Origin: an uncultured Clostridia bacterium
GTDB taxonomy: Bacteria > Bacillota > Clostridia > TANB77 > CAG-465
Direction: 5' to 3'
NCBI GenBank assembly: GCA_934132895.1
Contig: CAKPAG010000010.1
Span: 1-51,303 of the forward strand
Length of the DNA: 51,303 nucleotides
Shown here: positions 1 to 8,999 of the stretch, piece after piece
How the letters are laid out: each line of letters begins with the position of its first letter
How positions within the stretch are numbered: the first letter of the stretch is position 1
Translations under genes and position numbers: made by a program
The notes under the pieces: model-generated
What the model was told of the DNA's origin: nothing
Seen by the model: only the letters and a program-made list of their open reading frames with translations
Databases searched by the model: none

Positions 1-92
1 TATTTTTAATATAGCATCTATTTAAATATCATAGAAAGTTTATTCTAGTTTACACAAACTATCCGATATGCTCAAAAAGCCAGATCTTTAAT

Positions 93-698
93 TTATATAT
101 TTTTTTCTTTATTCATTTCAAATTTTTCTTTTAATTTCTTTTTGGTTATGCTACCTGTTTCTAATTTCTTATTTAAATCTATTCCAAACTTTAATTGGTC
201 TCTATCTTTATTTTTTTCTTCTTCACTTAAATTTGCAAAAGGTACAGCCTGAGCTGGATTTCCATATTCTTTATCAAATACCCAATCATTTCTCTTTAAC
301 CATTCCTCATGTATAATTGTAGCCATTTTATCTCTTTCTTCATCAGATAATTCAGTTTTATTGCCTACTAATTTTGCTACTACTTTACCAGCTTCCAGAT
401 TTTCATACTTCCAGTCACTTGATAATTCATTAAAATTCATATTTGCAATATCAATTTCTACATCTCCATCTTTATTTTTTCTACATGTATTTGATTCTTT
501 AAATTCAAATTCTTTGTCTTTGACTTTCTTCCATCTTGGTTCATAACTCCCATCTTCTCTTAATCTAGTTTTTCTCCAATCTTCATGTAACTGTGATCCT
601 ATTTCTAGACCTTTTAAATCTTCTAACTCTTTGTCTTTTCTAGTTTCTACATTTTCATTTACCATATCTTTTAAATCATTTAAAAACTTATTATCCAT
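93..698 (-). CDS. RyR-domain-like hypothetical protein
   Basis: A 201-residue, highly charged soluble protein with no signal peptide or membrane segment. Residues 129-166 (IHEEW, then PFANLSEEEKNKDR) resemble the RyR repeat of ryanodine receptors, which also occurs in bacterial and phage proteins: a His-Glu-x-Trp helix followed by a Pro-x-x-x-Leu-Ser-x-x-x-Lys-x-x-Asp-Arg segment. A second, weaker copy of the helix is LHEDW at 37-41. The start is supported by AGGAGGT eight bases upstream of the ATG. It faces away from the divergent permease gene at 823 and has no operon partner in view. The family assignment is by eye from motif spacing; the function is unknown. Confidence 0.6.
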   Translation of the reverse strand: MDNKFLNDLKDMVNENVETRKDKELEDLKGLEIGSQLHEDWRKTRLREDGSYEPRWKKVKDKEFEFKESNTCRKNKDGDVEIDIANMNFNELSSDWKYENLEAGKVVAKLVGNKTELSDEERDKMATIIHEEWLKRNDWVFDKEYGNPAQAVPFANLSEEEKNKDRDQLKFGIDLNKKLETGSITKKKLKEKFEMNKEKNI

Positions 699-822
699 TC
701 CTATTTACCTCCTAATAATAACATACTATCACAAGAATTCTACATTTTCAATACAAAAAACGTAATTTTTACTTTTTTTAATTTTTATTTTGTGTTAAAA
801 TGTATATATAGAGGTAAAATAT

Positions 823-1953
823 ATGAAAAAAATTTCATCAAGTATAGCTAATTTCATAAAAAAAGAACTAGTATTAAGTATAGCTATCTTACTTACAATA
901 ATAACTTGCTTTTTTGTACCACCCGACAAAAATTACATAGATTATTTTGACTTTACTACTTTAGCTACTTTATTTTCTATGTTAGCTGTCGTTGCAGGGT
1001 TAAAAAAGACCAATATATTCGAATTAATTTCAAGAAAACTTATAATGAAATTTCACACTAGAAAGTCTATTATCTTAGTATTAGTTTTTGGCACATTTTT
1101 CTTTGATATGATTGTTGCAAACGATATGTCGCTTATTACATTTCTACCACTTACCTATATAGTTTTACACTCAACTGGTAACGATAAATATTTAGCTTTT
1201 ACATTTATAATGCAAACTATCGCTGCAAACATGGGAGGAATGATTACTCCTTATGGTAACCCGCAAAATTTATACTTGTATTCTTATTATAATATAAATA
1301 CTTTTGAATTTTTTAGTATTTTGTTTTTTTATACTATAGTAGTAGCCTTTCTTTTGTTAATATGTATATCTTTTATAAAAAATGAAAATTTAGAATTAAA
1401 AGAAAAAGAAAATTTTACAATCGACAGAAAAAAATTAACTATATATTCAATATTATTTATTATAGTTATATTATCAATATTTAGAATAATCCCTACTTAT
1501 ATAATGCTTATCACATGTATAATTACATTTTTATTAACTGATTTTAAAATTTTATATAAAGTTGATTATGCTCTGCTTGCTACATTCTTTGTGTTTTTTA
1601 TTTTTTCAGGTAATATGGCTAGAATTGATATTATCAAAGATTTCTTTTCGGAAATTGTAAATAAAAACACACTTGTTACAGGAATATTATCATGTCAATT
1701 AATAAGTAACGTTCCTACTGCCATATTCTTATCTAAATTTACTAATAACTATAAAGATTTACTTATATCTGTAAATATAGGATCACTTGGTATATTAATA
1801 TCTTCACTTGCAAGTTTAATTACTTTAAAAGAATTTTTAAAACATATGCCAAAAAAATTCAAGGAGTACATTTTACTATTTACATTATTTAATACACTTT
1901 TTCTGTTTGCACTCCTACTATTAAATTACATTACTAAATATATTTCAATATAA
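823..1953 (+). CDS. Ion transporter superfamily (SLC13/ArsB/CitMHS-like) permease
   Basis: A 376-residue polytopic inner-membrane protein with about ten hydrophobic segments. Two features point to the ion transporter superfamily of anion/Na+ permeases. The first half carries AND at 99-101 in a membrane helix, then GGMITPYGNPQN at 138-149, which resembles the re-entrant hairpin and substrate loop. The second half has a similar SNVPTAIFL segment near residue 290, as expected for an inverted repeat. The start ATG follows GAGGT at a normal distance. It appears monocistronic and ends in a strong hairpin shared with the convergent gene. Substrate (citrate, dicarboxylate, arsenite or Na+/H+) cannot be read from sequence. 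The protein is somewhat shorter than typical 420-450-residue members. Confidence 0.75.
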   Translation: MKKISSSIANFIKKELVLSIAILLTIITCFFVPPDKNYIDYFDFTTLATLFSMLAVVAGLKKTNIFELISRKLIMKFHTRKSIILVLVFGTFFFDMIVANDMSLITFLPLTYIVLHSTGNDKYLAFTFIMQTIAANMGGMITPYGNPQNLYLYSYYNINTFEFFSILFFYTIVVAFLLLICISFIKNENLELKEKENFTIDRKKLTIYSILFIIVILSIFRIIPTYIMLITCIITFLLTDFKILYKVDYALLATFFVFFIFSGNMARIDIIKDFFSEIVNKNTLVTGILSCQLISNVPTAIFLSKFTNNYKDLLISVNIGSLGILISSLASLITLKEFLKHMPKKFKEYILLFTLFNTLFLFALLLLNYITKYISI

Positions 1954-1962
1954 TTTTATAAA

Positions 1963-2017
1963 TTAAAAATGTGAAACAATTGTGTAAATTTCTTTATTAA
2001 TTGTTTCACATTTTTTA
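1963..2017. terminator. Bidirectional intrinsic terminator
   Basis: Inverted repeat with arms at about 1965-1981 and 1999-2015 (AATGTGAAACAATT and its complement), A-rich on the left and T-rich on the right. It sits between two convergent genes, so it can terminate both. Confidence 0.8.
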
Positions 2018-2019
2018 AC

Positions 2020-3321
2020 TTAATTGTTTTCCCTTACTATTGATATAACTTGTTTTTCTCCATCTAATAATTTTAAAAATTCACTAATATCCTCTTTAGT
2101 AATATTTTCTAAAATATTTACATCTTCGTAAATATCAATTTTACCAAGTAATGCTTCTATTATTCTCCTATAACTTACATTTAAACTATCCGCCCTTCTT
2201 ATCATTTCGCCTATTTTTTTCTTCTTAATAAGTTCAAACATATCCTCGTTAATAGGGGTATTTTTTATTTCCTCTAAATACTTTAATAAATCTTCTTTTA
2301 ATTTATCTATCTGTATAGAACTTGCAAAAACTAAAGCATGTGAAAAGCTTGAAGTTCCCTCATATGAAAGGCTTGGTTCTTCGCTTAAAATACCTTTTTT
2401 ATACTCTTCTTCATAAAACTTAGTCATTTTAGAAAAATACAAATCAGATACAATATCACAAATTATATTTCTCTTCATAGCTTCTTTTCCATCTACTACA
2501 TCTAGTTTATATCCTATGCAAATTTGTGGCATATATATATCCATTTTTTTAACTTCTTCTTTTTTACATATACATTCTTTTTCTTTATCACTAAATGTTT
2601 CTATTTTTTTAATCTCTTTTTTATTATCATAATCACTTTCATATAATCTTAAATTTTCTTCAATTAGACTAATTGTACCATCAACATCTACATCTCCTAC
2701 AATTACTATAAACATATTTTGTGGACTATAGAATGTGTTATAACATGTATATAGATATTCTTTGGTTATATGCGAAATTGACTCAACTGTACCTGCTATA
2801 TCAATTCTTACTGGATTAGTATTATACATTGCTCTTAACGCATTAAAATATACTACAAAATTTGGATCATCATCATACATCTTAATTTCTTGAGCTATTA
2901 TTCCTTGTTCCTTTTGTACATTCTCATCAGTAAAGTAAGGTGTCTTTACAAGTTTTATTAATAGTTTCATTCCTTCTTCAAATTTATCCATAGTTTCAAA
3001 GAAATATACTGTATGGTCAAAAGTTGTATATGCATTAGATGAAACACCTATTTTCGAAAATAAATCTAAAGCATTTTCTCCCTCTTGTTCAAATAACTTG
3101 TGCTCTAAAAAATGTGCTATTCCATCAGGAACTTTTATTTTTTTATCAGTTTGTATATCAACAAAATTGTTAATTACAGAGCCATATTTAGTTCCAAACA
3201 TTCCTATTTTTTTCTTAAAGCCTTTTTTCTTGCATATATACACTTCTAATCCGTTTTTTAAAACTTGTTTATATGTATTTTCATCAAGAGTTTTACAAAT
3301 TTCTACTTCACTTTTATTCAT
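2020..3321 (-). CDS. ymfH: M16 family zinc peptidase-like protein (YmfH type)
   Basis: About 433 residues from the preferred ATG at 3321, which has GGGGGTG six bases upstream; a GTG nine bases further out is less likely because it overlaps that Shine-Dalgarno. The inverted zinc motif HFLEH is at residues 70-74, with the downstream acidic segment EQGIIAQEIK near 138-147, as in M16 metallopeptidases. It overlaps the 3' end of the upstream M16-like gene, which lacks the motif. Active/inactive M16 pairs are the usual arrangement, and the pair matches Bacillus YmfH/YmfF, which are required for 5-aminopentanolylation of elongation factor P. The efp gene in this window carries the target Lys32. The exact biochemical role of these proteins is not settled. 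Confidence 0.8.
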   Translation of the reverse strand: MNKSEVEICKTLDENTYKQVLKNGLEVYICKKKGFKKKIGMFGTKYGSVINNFVDIQTDKKIKVPDGIAHFLEHKLFEQEGENALDLFSKIGVSSNAYTTFDHTVYFFETMDKFEEGMKLLIKLVKTPYFTDENVQKEQGIIAQEIKMYDDDPNFVVYFNALRAMYNTNPVRIDIAGTVESISHITKEYLYTCYNTFYSPQNMFIVIVGDVDVDGTISLIEENLRLYESDYDNKKEIKKIETFSDKEKECICKKEEVKKMDIYMPQICIGYKLDVVDGKEAMKRNIICDIVSDLYFSKMTKFYEEEYKKGILSEEPSLSYEGTSSFSHALVFASSIQIDKLKEDLLKYLEEIKNTPINEDMFELIKKKKIGEMIRRADSLNVSYRRIIEALLGKIDIYEDVNILENITKEDISEFLKLLDGEKQVISIVRENN

Positions 3322-4582
3322 TTTCTTCACCCCCTAGGAAAAATATTTTTTCTAATTTTACTTTTTGGGCTACAGCTATTACTTCTTCTAAAGTAACTGC
3401 CTGCATCTTTTTAATCATATCTTCTATTTTTAAACTGTTATCCTTGTAAATAAACAAATTAGATAATAACATTTTAGCGAGTGCAATCTTTGAATCATCC
3501 CATTCATTTAAATCAGCAATTAAGCTTTCTTTTGCAGCATTAAATTCTTCTTTAGTTACTTTAGCATCTTTTATATCGTTAATCTGCTTTTTAATAACTT
3601 CAATAGCTTTTTTATAGTTTTTATTTTCTATACCAGCATATATTACAAGCATATATTTAAACCTATAATATCTTGACCTTACAGTATATGCTAAAGATTC
3701 TTTTTCTCTAAAATTTTGAAATAACTTTGAACTAGGAGTAGCTCCAAGTATTGCATTGTATAAATTTAAAGCGTAGAATTCTTCTATTTTATAGTCTTCT
3801 ACTCCTAATCCTAAACTTAATACACTTTGTGTTGTATCAGATTTTTCTTCTACTTCTTCTATTTTGTTTAACTTAGTTTCTTCTTTGCTTGCATTTGTAA
3901 TTAAATCTTCATATGATATTTTACTATCTAATTCTTCTTTAAAAATTTCCTTTACAAGCCCCTCTACATCATCATATCCTTCCAAATTTCCTGATAATAT
4001 AACTGTTACACATGAATTATTTAAAAGTCTTTTATATGCCTCATATAGCTCTTTATTTGATATATTTTTTACGGCTTCTTCATTTCCATAAAGATACATT
4101 CCAAAACCAGTACCTTTTCCCATTAATTCTTCCATTTTTGTTACTGCATACTTTAACTTTTCATCTTTTTTAGTTCTAATTTTTTCTAAAATAACTTCTT
4201 TTTCTCTTTCTAGTAATTTATCATCAAATAATTTATTCTCTAAATTAGACACAAATATTATATTATACATGAATTCAATAATTTCTCTTAGAGTATCCTT
4301 TTTTTCTGGTAAGAATTTCTTATTTATAACCTCAGCTGCAAATTCTATATTATACACATCTCCAAATTTTTCTGCATTTACTACAAACTGTGCACCATAC
4401 AAGCTATACAAATACTTTTCAATTTCCATTTGATTTTTATACTTTTTACATGACTTTGAAAGTAAAGATGAAAGCACAGCGTTTTCACTTACTTCTTTTT
4501 CAGAATTTACATTCATTGTAAAATTCACTGAAAAATAAATGCTTTTAAATTTCTCCTTATTTATTTTGTATATGTTTATCAT
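3314..4582 (-). CDS. ymfF: M16 peptidase-like protein lacking the zinc motif (YmfF type)
   Basis: A 422-residue protein with the M16 fold pattern (two roughly equal halves; FREKESLAYTVRSRYY in the second half is the typical M16 C-domain segment) but no HxxEH where one is expected, around residues 35-50. It is therefore the presumed non-catalytic partner of the downstream YmfH-type protein, and the two genes overlap by eight bases. The ATG has an ideal AAGGAGG six bases upstream. In Bacillus subtilis, YmfF acts with YmfH and the reductase YmfI in EF-P modification; no YmfI gene is seen in this window. The alternative reading is a generic M16B-like subunit of unknown target. Confidence 0.78.
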   Translation of the reverse strand: MINIYKINKEKFKSIYFSVNFTMNVNSEKEVSENAVLSSLLSKSCKKYKNQMEIEKYLYSLYGAQFVVNAEKFGDVYNIEFAAEVINKKFLPEKKDTLREIIEFMYNIIFVSNLENKLFDDKLLEREKEVILEKIRTKKDEKLKYAVTKMEELMGKGTGFGMYLYGNEEAVKNISNKELYEAYKRLLNNSCVTVILSGNLEGYDDVEGLVKEIFKEELDSKISYEDLITNASKEETKLNKIEEVEEKSDTTQSVLSLGLGVEDYKIEEFYALNLYNAILGATPSSKLFQNFREKESLAYTVRSRYYRFKYMLVIYAGIENKNYKKAIEVIKKQINDIKDAKVTKEEFNAAKESLIADLNEWDDSKIALAKMLLSNLFIYKDNSLKIEDMIKKMQAVTLEEVIAVAQKVKLEKIFFLGGEENE

Positions 4583-4611
4583 AAAAAACCTCCTTAAATC
4601 CTATTATTAAA

Positions 4612-4643
4612 ACTAAAAGCCAAGGAAAAATGCTTGGCTTTTT
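4612..4643 (-). terminator. Intrinsic terminator after yqeY
   Basis: Hairpin with arms AAAAGCCAAG and CTTGGCTTTT around 4615-4641, with a T-rich flank on both strands. It lies between the end of yqeY and the start of the M16 pair. Confidence 0.65.
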
Positions 4644-4646
4644 TTA

Positions 4647-5090
4647 CTACATATTATTTAGTTTTTCTTTAACTATGTCACTTACCATTTTTCCATCAGC
4701 TTTTCCAGCTGTTTTAGGTCTTAAATATTGCATTACTTTTCCCATATCTTTAGGAGAAGCAGCGCCTGTATTAGATATTGCTTCTAAAACTAAAGCTTCT
4801 ATTTCTTCTTTAGTTAATTGCTCTGGTAAGTATTTAGATAAAATTTCAATTTCTTTATTTAAATTTTCTACTATATCTTCTCTTCCACCTTTAACATAAT
4901 CTTCTATAGATTCTTTTCTTTTTTTTACTTCTTTTGCAACTATTGCACTCATTTCTTCTTCAGTTAAAGTTTTTTGTGTATCTTTTTCTACTTGTAAAAT
5001 AGCTGCTCTTAAACAAGTTATTGTATCTTTTTTTATTGTGTCTTTATTTTTCATTGCTTCTTTTAAATCATTTAATAATTCTTCTTTCAT
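4647..5090 (-). CDS. yqeY: GatB/YqeY domain-containing protein
   Basis: A 147-residue soluble protein matching the YqeY family end to end. It has an N-terminal helical part starting KEELLNDLKEAMKNKD, a central PEQLTKEEIEAL, and a C-terminal GMGKVM-like segment (PKDMGKVMQYLRPKTAGKAD) that in GatB is the tRNA-binding tail. In Bacillota yqeY usually follows rpsU; that gene is not seen here. Its proposed role is tRNA-related, by similarity to the GatB tail of the Asp-tRNA(Asn)/Glu-tRNA(Gln) amidotransferase, but no activity is firmly established. The ATG has AAGGGAGAT upstream, and a hairpin terminator follows the stop. Confidence 0.85.
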   Translation of the reverse strand: MKEELLNDLKEAMKNKDTIKKDTITCLRAAILQVEKDTQKTLTEEEMSAIVAKEVKKRKESIEDYVKGGREDIVENLNKEIEILSKYLPEQLTKEEIEALVLEAISNTGAASPKDMGKVMQYLRPKTAGKADGKMVSDIVKEKLNNM

Positions 5091-5167
5091 TTAAAATATC
5101 TCCCTTCAATTATTATATATTTTTTTAATAAATTAATACTTATTATTTATGATTTTAAAAATTTTTA

Positions 5168-6259
5168 TTATTTATTTTCTTCATGTTGTTTAAATTCTTC
5201 TTTTACATCATCTTCTTCATTTGGTTTCTTCATACTTATAATTCCTATAACTACAAAACAAATAAGGGAAATAATAAGCAGTAAAAGTTTCCAAATGTCT
5301 GCTGATATCATAACAACTGATATAATGCAAAGGACACTTGTTATAGTATAAAGGATAAGAACTGCTTGTCGTTGATTAAATCCTCTTTTTAACAATCTGT
5401 GATGTATATGCGCTCCATCTGGTTTAAGCATTGGTTGACCTTTTACAAAACGTCTTACCATTGCAAAAACTGTATCAAATATTGGTACTCCAAGTGCAAG
5501 AATTGGAACAATAATTGCAAGAATTGTATACCCTTTAGCAAATCCCAAAATTGAAACAACTGAAAGAGTAAATCCTAAAAAGTTAGATCCTACATCTCCC
5601 ATAAATGTCTTAGCTGGATTAAAATTATATGGTAAAAATCCAAGTGTTGCTCCAACAAGTACTGCTGTTATTATAATAGCTTCCAAACTTGCAGATGTTG
5701 CAATAAATATTGTAAGAAGTGCTGTAGCAGATATTGCAGAAATTCCAGCTGCCAGTCCATCAAGACCATCTATTAAATTAACTGCATTTGTAACACCTAT
5801 TACCCAAAGTAAAGTTATTGGAAAATCTAATATTTCAAAATTTATTATATCTGTATATAAAAATGGTATTTTAAAACCTGATATTCTTATACCAAAATAA
5901 TAAACTACTATACCTGCTGCAAGTTGAAAAAAGAACTTATATCTTGCTCTTAAATTTATAACATCATCTATTATTCCCATAAGTGCTATTATAAAAGCTC
6001 CAATTGCATATCCCCAAAATTTGTTATTTAAAGCTATTGATTCTATGTCCTTTGTGAAGAAATAATAAATAAATAATCCAATAAACATAGAAAGGACTAT
6101 AGCTATTCCTCCTACTCTTGGCATAGGTTTTTTGTGAATTCTTCTTTTATCCGAAGGAATATCTACTAAATTAAATTTATGTGCAAGCTTTATAGTAAGA
6201 GGAGTTAATCCTAAAGCTAGCAAAAAAGTAATGCCTATTATACTATATACCGCTGCCAT
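5168..6259 (-). CDS. tagO: Undecaprenyl-phosphate N-acetylhexosamine-1-phosphate transferase (TagO/WecA family)
   Basis: About 363 residues from the ATG at 6259, chosen because AAGGTG lies upstream and it starts just beyond the rpiB stop. It is a polytopic membrane enzyme of the MraY/WecA superfamily. The family motifs are all present: a DD pair at 98-99 (Mg2+/substrate), NLIDGLDGLA at 161-170, GDVGS at 221-225 and the cytoplasmic HIHHRL at 284-289 typical of WecA/TagO rather than MraY. It transfers GlcNAc-1-P from UDP-GlcNAc to undecaprenyl phosphate, starting wall teichoic acid or another secondary wall glycopolymer. It shares an operon with rpiB and the phosphatase gene, an arrangement common in Clostridia and Bacilli (ywlE-ywlF-tagO region). 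Confidence 0.85.
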   Translation of the reverse strand: MAAVYSIIGITFLLALGLTPLTIKLAHKFNLVDIPSDKRRIHKKPMPRVGGIAIVLSMFIGLFIYYFFTKDIESIALNNKFWGYAIGAFIIALMGIIDDVINLRARYKFFFQLAAGIVVYYFGIRISGFKIPFLYTDIINFEILDFPITLLWVIGVTNAVNLIDGLDGLAAGISAISATALLTIFIATSASLEAIIITAVLVGATLGFLPYNFNPAKTFMGDVGSNFLGFTLSVVSILGFAKGYTILAIIVPILALGVPIFDTVFAMVRRFVKGQPMLKPDGAHIHHRLLKRGFNQRQAVLILYTITSVLCIISVVMISADIWKLLLLIISLICFVVIGIISMKKPNEEDDVKEEFKQHEENK

Positions 6260-6260
6260 A

Positions 6261-6713
6261 CTAATTACCACCTTCTAAAGACGTTATTTTCTCTATTCTT
6301 CTTTCATGTCTTCCATTTTCAAAAAAAGTATTTATAAATACATTTACTATTTTCTCTACATTACTAAATTTTTCAGCGAATTTAAGTCTTGCACCAAGAG
6401 CCAAAATATTAGCGTCATTGTGCTTTCTTGACATTTCAGCCATCATCTCATCTGTACAGTTTGCAGCTCTTATTCCTTTTATTTTATTGCAAGCAATCGA
6501 TATTCCTATTCCTGTACCGCAAATTGCAATACCTAAATTATTTTTACTTTTTAATACCTCTAGACAAATCACTTTTGCAACATCAGGATAATCATCACCT
6601 GTTTGGTCAACTCCTTGCATAACGTCTAAGTATTCAACATGTTCTTTTTTAAAATAATTAATAATTTTTTCTTTTAACTCTATTCCCGCATGATCTGAAC
6701 CTATTATTATCAT
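6261..6713 (-). CDS. rpiB: Ribose-5-phosphate isomerase B
   Basis: 150 residues, the normal length for the RpiB/LacAB family. It interconverts ribose-5-phosphate and ribulose-5-phosphate in the pentose phosphate pathway. Visible signatures are SDHAG at 6-10, the catalytic cysteine C65 in AICGTGIG, and HND at 98-100 in the helix that contributes the ring-opening histidine. The stop codon nearly touches the start of the downstream tagO gene, and the phosphatase gene ends 15 bases upstream, so the three are likely cotranscribed. The homologous lacA/lacB galactose-6-phosphate isomerase subunits are unlikely because no lac genes are nearby. Confidence 0.9.
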   Translation of the reverse strand: MIIIGSDHAGIELKEKIINYFKKEHVEYLDVMQGVDQTGDDYPDVAKVICLEVLKSKNNLGIAICGTGIGISIACNKIKGIRAANCTDEMMAEMSRKHNDANILALGARLKFAEKFSNVEKIVNVFINTFFENGRHERRIEKITSLEGGN

Positions 6714-6727
6714 TTTATCTACATCCT

Positions 6728-7183
6728 TTAAAACTTTTCTGTTAGTTTATCTACATATTTAACAATCTCTTTTGCACATGATTTATATACTTCTAAACTG
6801 TATCCCCAAGGATCATCAATATCTTTATACTCAATATTTGGAGAAACATATTCTTTTAATGTATATACCTTATCTTCTACATTTGGAAATAATACAATTA
6901 AGTTTTTCTTATGAGCTTCTGTAAGAGTTATAATTAAATCATAATCTTCAAGTTTTACATCATAAATGCTTTTTGCCCTATGTGACTCCATATTTACTCC
7001 ATAGTCTTTAATTGCTATAATGGCATTATTTGTTGCTTTTTGGCCAACTTCGCCATATATTCCACAAGAGTCAATTAAATAATCATTTTGCTTATTCATT
7101 TTAGTTACTTTTTCTTGCATATAATGTTCTGCCATAGGACTACGACATACATTTCCAGTACAAATAAATATTATTTTTTTCAT
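6728..7183 (-). CDS. Low-molecular-weight protein tyrosine phosphatase
   Basis: A 151-residue protein with the P-loop CTGNVCRS at 8-15 (the CX5R motif, nucleophile C8, R14) and DDPWG at 123-127 carrying the general acid. This is the complete catalytic set of LMW-PTPs. Family members dephosphorylate phosphotyrosine or, in Bacillus YwlE, phosphoarginine. It is the first gene of the phosphatase-rpiB-tagO operon, matching the ywlE-ywlF order, which favours a YwlE-like arginine phosphatase; substrate choice cannot be settled from the sequence alone. YwlE-type enzymes often have Thr in the P-loop position used to discriminate arginine; T9 here is compatible with that. The ribosome-binding site is weak. 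Confidence 0.85.
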   Translation of the reverse strand: MKKIIFICTGNVCRSPMAEHYMQEKVTKMNKQNDYLIDSCGIYGEVGQKATNNAIIAIKDYGVNMESHRAKSIYDVKLEDYDLIITLTEAHKKNLIVLFPNVEDKVYTLKEYVSPNIEYKDIDDPWGYSLEVYKSCAKEIVKYVDKLTEKF

Positions 7184-7365
7184 ACATCATCTTAACCTTT
7201 ACCTAAATTTTTCCAAAAATATCTTATCATATTTAAGGCTTAAAGTCAATTAAATACACATAATAATTATGAAGTTTGTTATTAATTTTAGATATTATTA
7301 ATATTGGCTTTTACATAGAAAAAAATACACTATTTTAATTAAAAACAAATATATATTAGATAAAG

Positions 7366-7392
7366 AAAAAACGAATAGAAAAATCTCTATTC
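7366..7392 (-). terminator. Intrinsic terminator after ZIP gene
   Basis: Hairpin GAATAGA/TCTATTC at 7373-7392, followed on the minus strand by a run of six T. The rest of the interval 7184-7408 is AT-rich and I see no gene in it. Confidence 0.65.
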
Positions 7393-7408
7393 ATTTTATA
7401 TATTTTAA

Positions 7409-8143
7409 TTAAATTTTTGTCATTAAAAGACCTATTAATATACCCACTATATATACTAGATACACTTTTTTATCCTTTGTAATATATTTTGAATTTGGTA
7501 TTAAATCACATGATACAATATATAGCATACAACCTGCTGCAACTGATAAACAAAGAGAAATGTATATACCATTTATTTCACCCAAGATATATCCTACCAA
7601 AGCTCCTAAACCAGTAATTACTCCTGACAAAAAAGAATTTTTTAATGTTTTCATATTATTTTTACTTTCTACTTTAGTTATAATTCCAACTACCATTCCT
7701 TCTGGTATATCATGAAGTATCATAGAAATTAAAACTGTAAGTCCTAATGAAAAGGAATAACAAAATGATGAACCTATTGCAATTCCTTCTATTAAGTTGT
7801 GAAAAGCCATAGAAATCATAATTACAAGAGAATCTTTTTGTGTAATATTTATATTTGTATTTCTTTCATATCTTTGGATATAACCATCAAGTACTAATAT
7901 TAAAGATGTTCCAATAATTATTCCAAATAATACTAAAAAAATATTTGAAATTTGAACGCTTTCTGGTATCATATCAAAGCACACAATAGCTGTCATTATT
8001 CCTGCTGTTACTTCATATAGTGAGGCAATTATTTTTTTATTTTTAGTGCTAAAGAAACAACTAAATAACCCACCTAGGAAACTACTTCCTCCGCCTACTA
8101 TGCTCATTATTATTAATATTTTAAACGCTAACTCATACTTCAT
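7409..8143 (-). CDS. ZIP family metal transporter
   Basis: A 244-residue membrane protein with about eight hydrophobic segments. Metal-site helices are recognisable as HNLIEG at 115-120 and HDIPEG at 144-149, the paired histidine/glutamate motifs of transmembrane helices 4 and 5 in the ZIP (ZupT/GufA) family. It imports divalent metals such as Zn2+, Mn2+ or Fe2+ along their gradient; the GufA-like spacing does not decide the metal. It is monocistronic on the minus strand, with a terminator downstream and a weak Shine-Dalgarno. Confidence 0.85.
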   Translation of the reverse strand: MKYELAFKILIIMSIVGGGSSFLGGLFSCFFSTKNKKIIASLYEVTAGIMTAIVCFDMIPESVQISNIFLVLFGIIIGTSLILVLDGYIQRYERNTNINITQKDSLVIMISMAFHNLIEGIAIGSSFCYSFSLGLTVLISMILHDIPEGMVVGIITKVESKNNMKTLKNSFLSGVITGLGALVGYILGEINGIYISLCLSVAAGCMLYIVSCDLIPNSKYITKDKKVYLVYIVGILIGLLMTKI

Positions 8144-8165
8144 ATATTAATTATATTTAATTACA

Positions 8166-8210
8166 AAAAATAAATACTTAAAAGTAATTTTTCTTTTAAG
8201 TATTTATTCT
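8166..8210. terminator. Bidirectional terminator overlapping the stop of the 189-residue ORF
   Basis: A 16-base perfect inverted repeat (arms about 8169-8184 and 8193-8208). The stop codon of the minus-strand gene at 8196 lies inside the right arm. Confidence 0.7.
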
Positions 8211-8765
8211 AATTTTATTTTTTTTAACTTTTAATTTTTTAATACAATCTTCAATTGCCTCTATTGGAATGCCAGCTTCAATTAGTTCAGATATTTTTGT
8301 TGAAAGTTCTTCAATTTTTTCATCAATGAATATCTTCCTTTCACTATCCCTATTTTCTTTAATATCTTCATAACTGATTGCATCCGATCCGATTTCTTCT
8401 TCACTTTCTACTCTATTGCATCCAAAAACTGTTTCTTGGCCTATAATAACATATATCTGATATAGCACACTATTATAGCTTATTGTATAATATCTCCCTG
8501 ATGGAATACCCTTTAAGTAAATATAATTATTATCCGCATATTCATCTATTATTTCAAAAAACTCAGTTATTTTTATTACATTTTCATAATCCTCTTTTGA
8601 AATTTCTTCTGGTGAATAAAGCCAACTATCGTGATTAAAATCTGGGAACTCTTTAGTAAAATGCTCTAGCCACTTAATATAACTATCATTTGAGAGCATT
8701 TCTTTTTTTATACTTTCTTTTTCTTCCAATTTTTCTACTAAACTTTTAAACTGATCACTTTCCAT
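8196..8765 (-). CDS. Hypothetical acidic soluble protein
   Basis: 189 residues that I do not recognise. It is rich in Glu/Lys, has no signal peptide or membrane segment, and begins and ends in predicted helices; the middle (YIYLKGIPSGRYYTISYNSV) looks like beta strands. The C-terminal stretch KIEELSTKISELIEAG may be a short coiled coil. The start is well supported by AAAGGAG seven bases before the ATG. It is a single gene, upstream of and on the same strand as the ZIP gene but separated from it by the hairpin. It may be an immunity-like or SMI1-type small protein, but nothing in the sequence proves that. Confidence 0.6.
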   Translation of the reverse strand: MESDQFKSLVEKLEEKESIKKEMLSNDSYIKWLEHFTKEFPDFNHDSWLYSPEEISKEDYENVIKITEFFEIIDEYADNNYIYLKGIPSGRYYTISYNSVLYQIYVIIGQETVFGCNRVESEEEIGSDAISYEDIKENRDSERKIFIDEKIEELSTKISELIEAGIPIEAIEDCIKKLKVKKNKIRINT

Positions 8766-8999
8766 TTTAATTCTCCTTTCAAATTTGAAACAGAATGTAT
8801 ATTTTTATGAAAAAATTATACCATAGGATTTTAAAAAAGTAAATAAAAAACTATTTGCGTATATTGTTAACTTTATACATCATTTGCTTTATTTTTCAAG
8901 AAACAATTGATCAACAAATTTATTTTAAATAAATTTAATTATAATGTTAACTTTTTTTATTTTTTGTGTTATACTAAATTTATATAAGGAGGTAAATTT

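Noticed and set aside
1963..2017. TGTTTCAC/GTGAAACA halves resembling parS
   Set aside because: The two halves are separated by about 20 bases and form a terminator hairpin between convergent genes; a real parS is a continuous 16-base palindrome.
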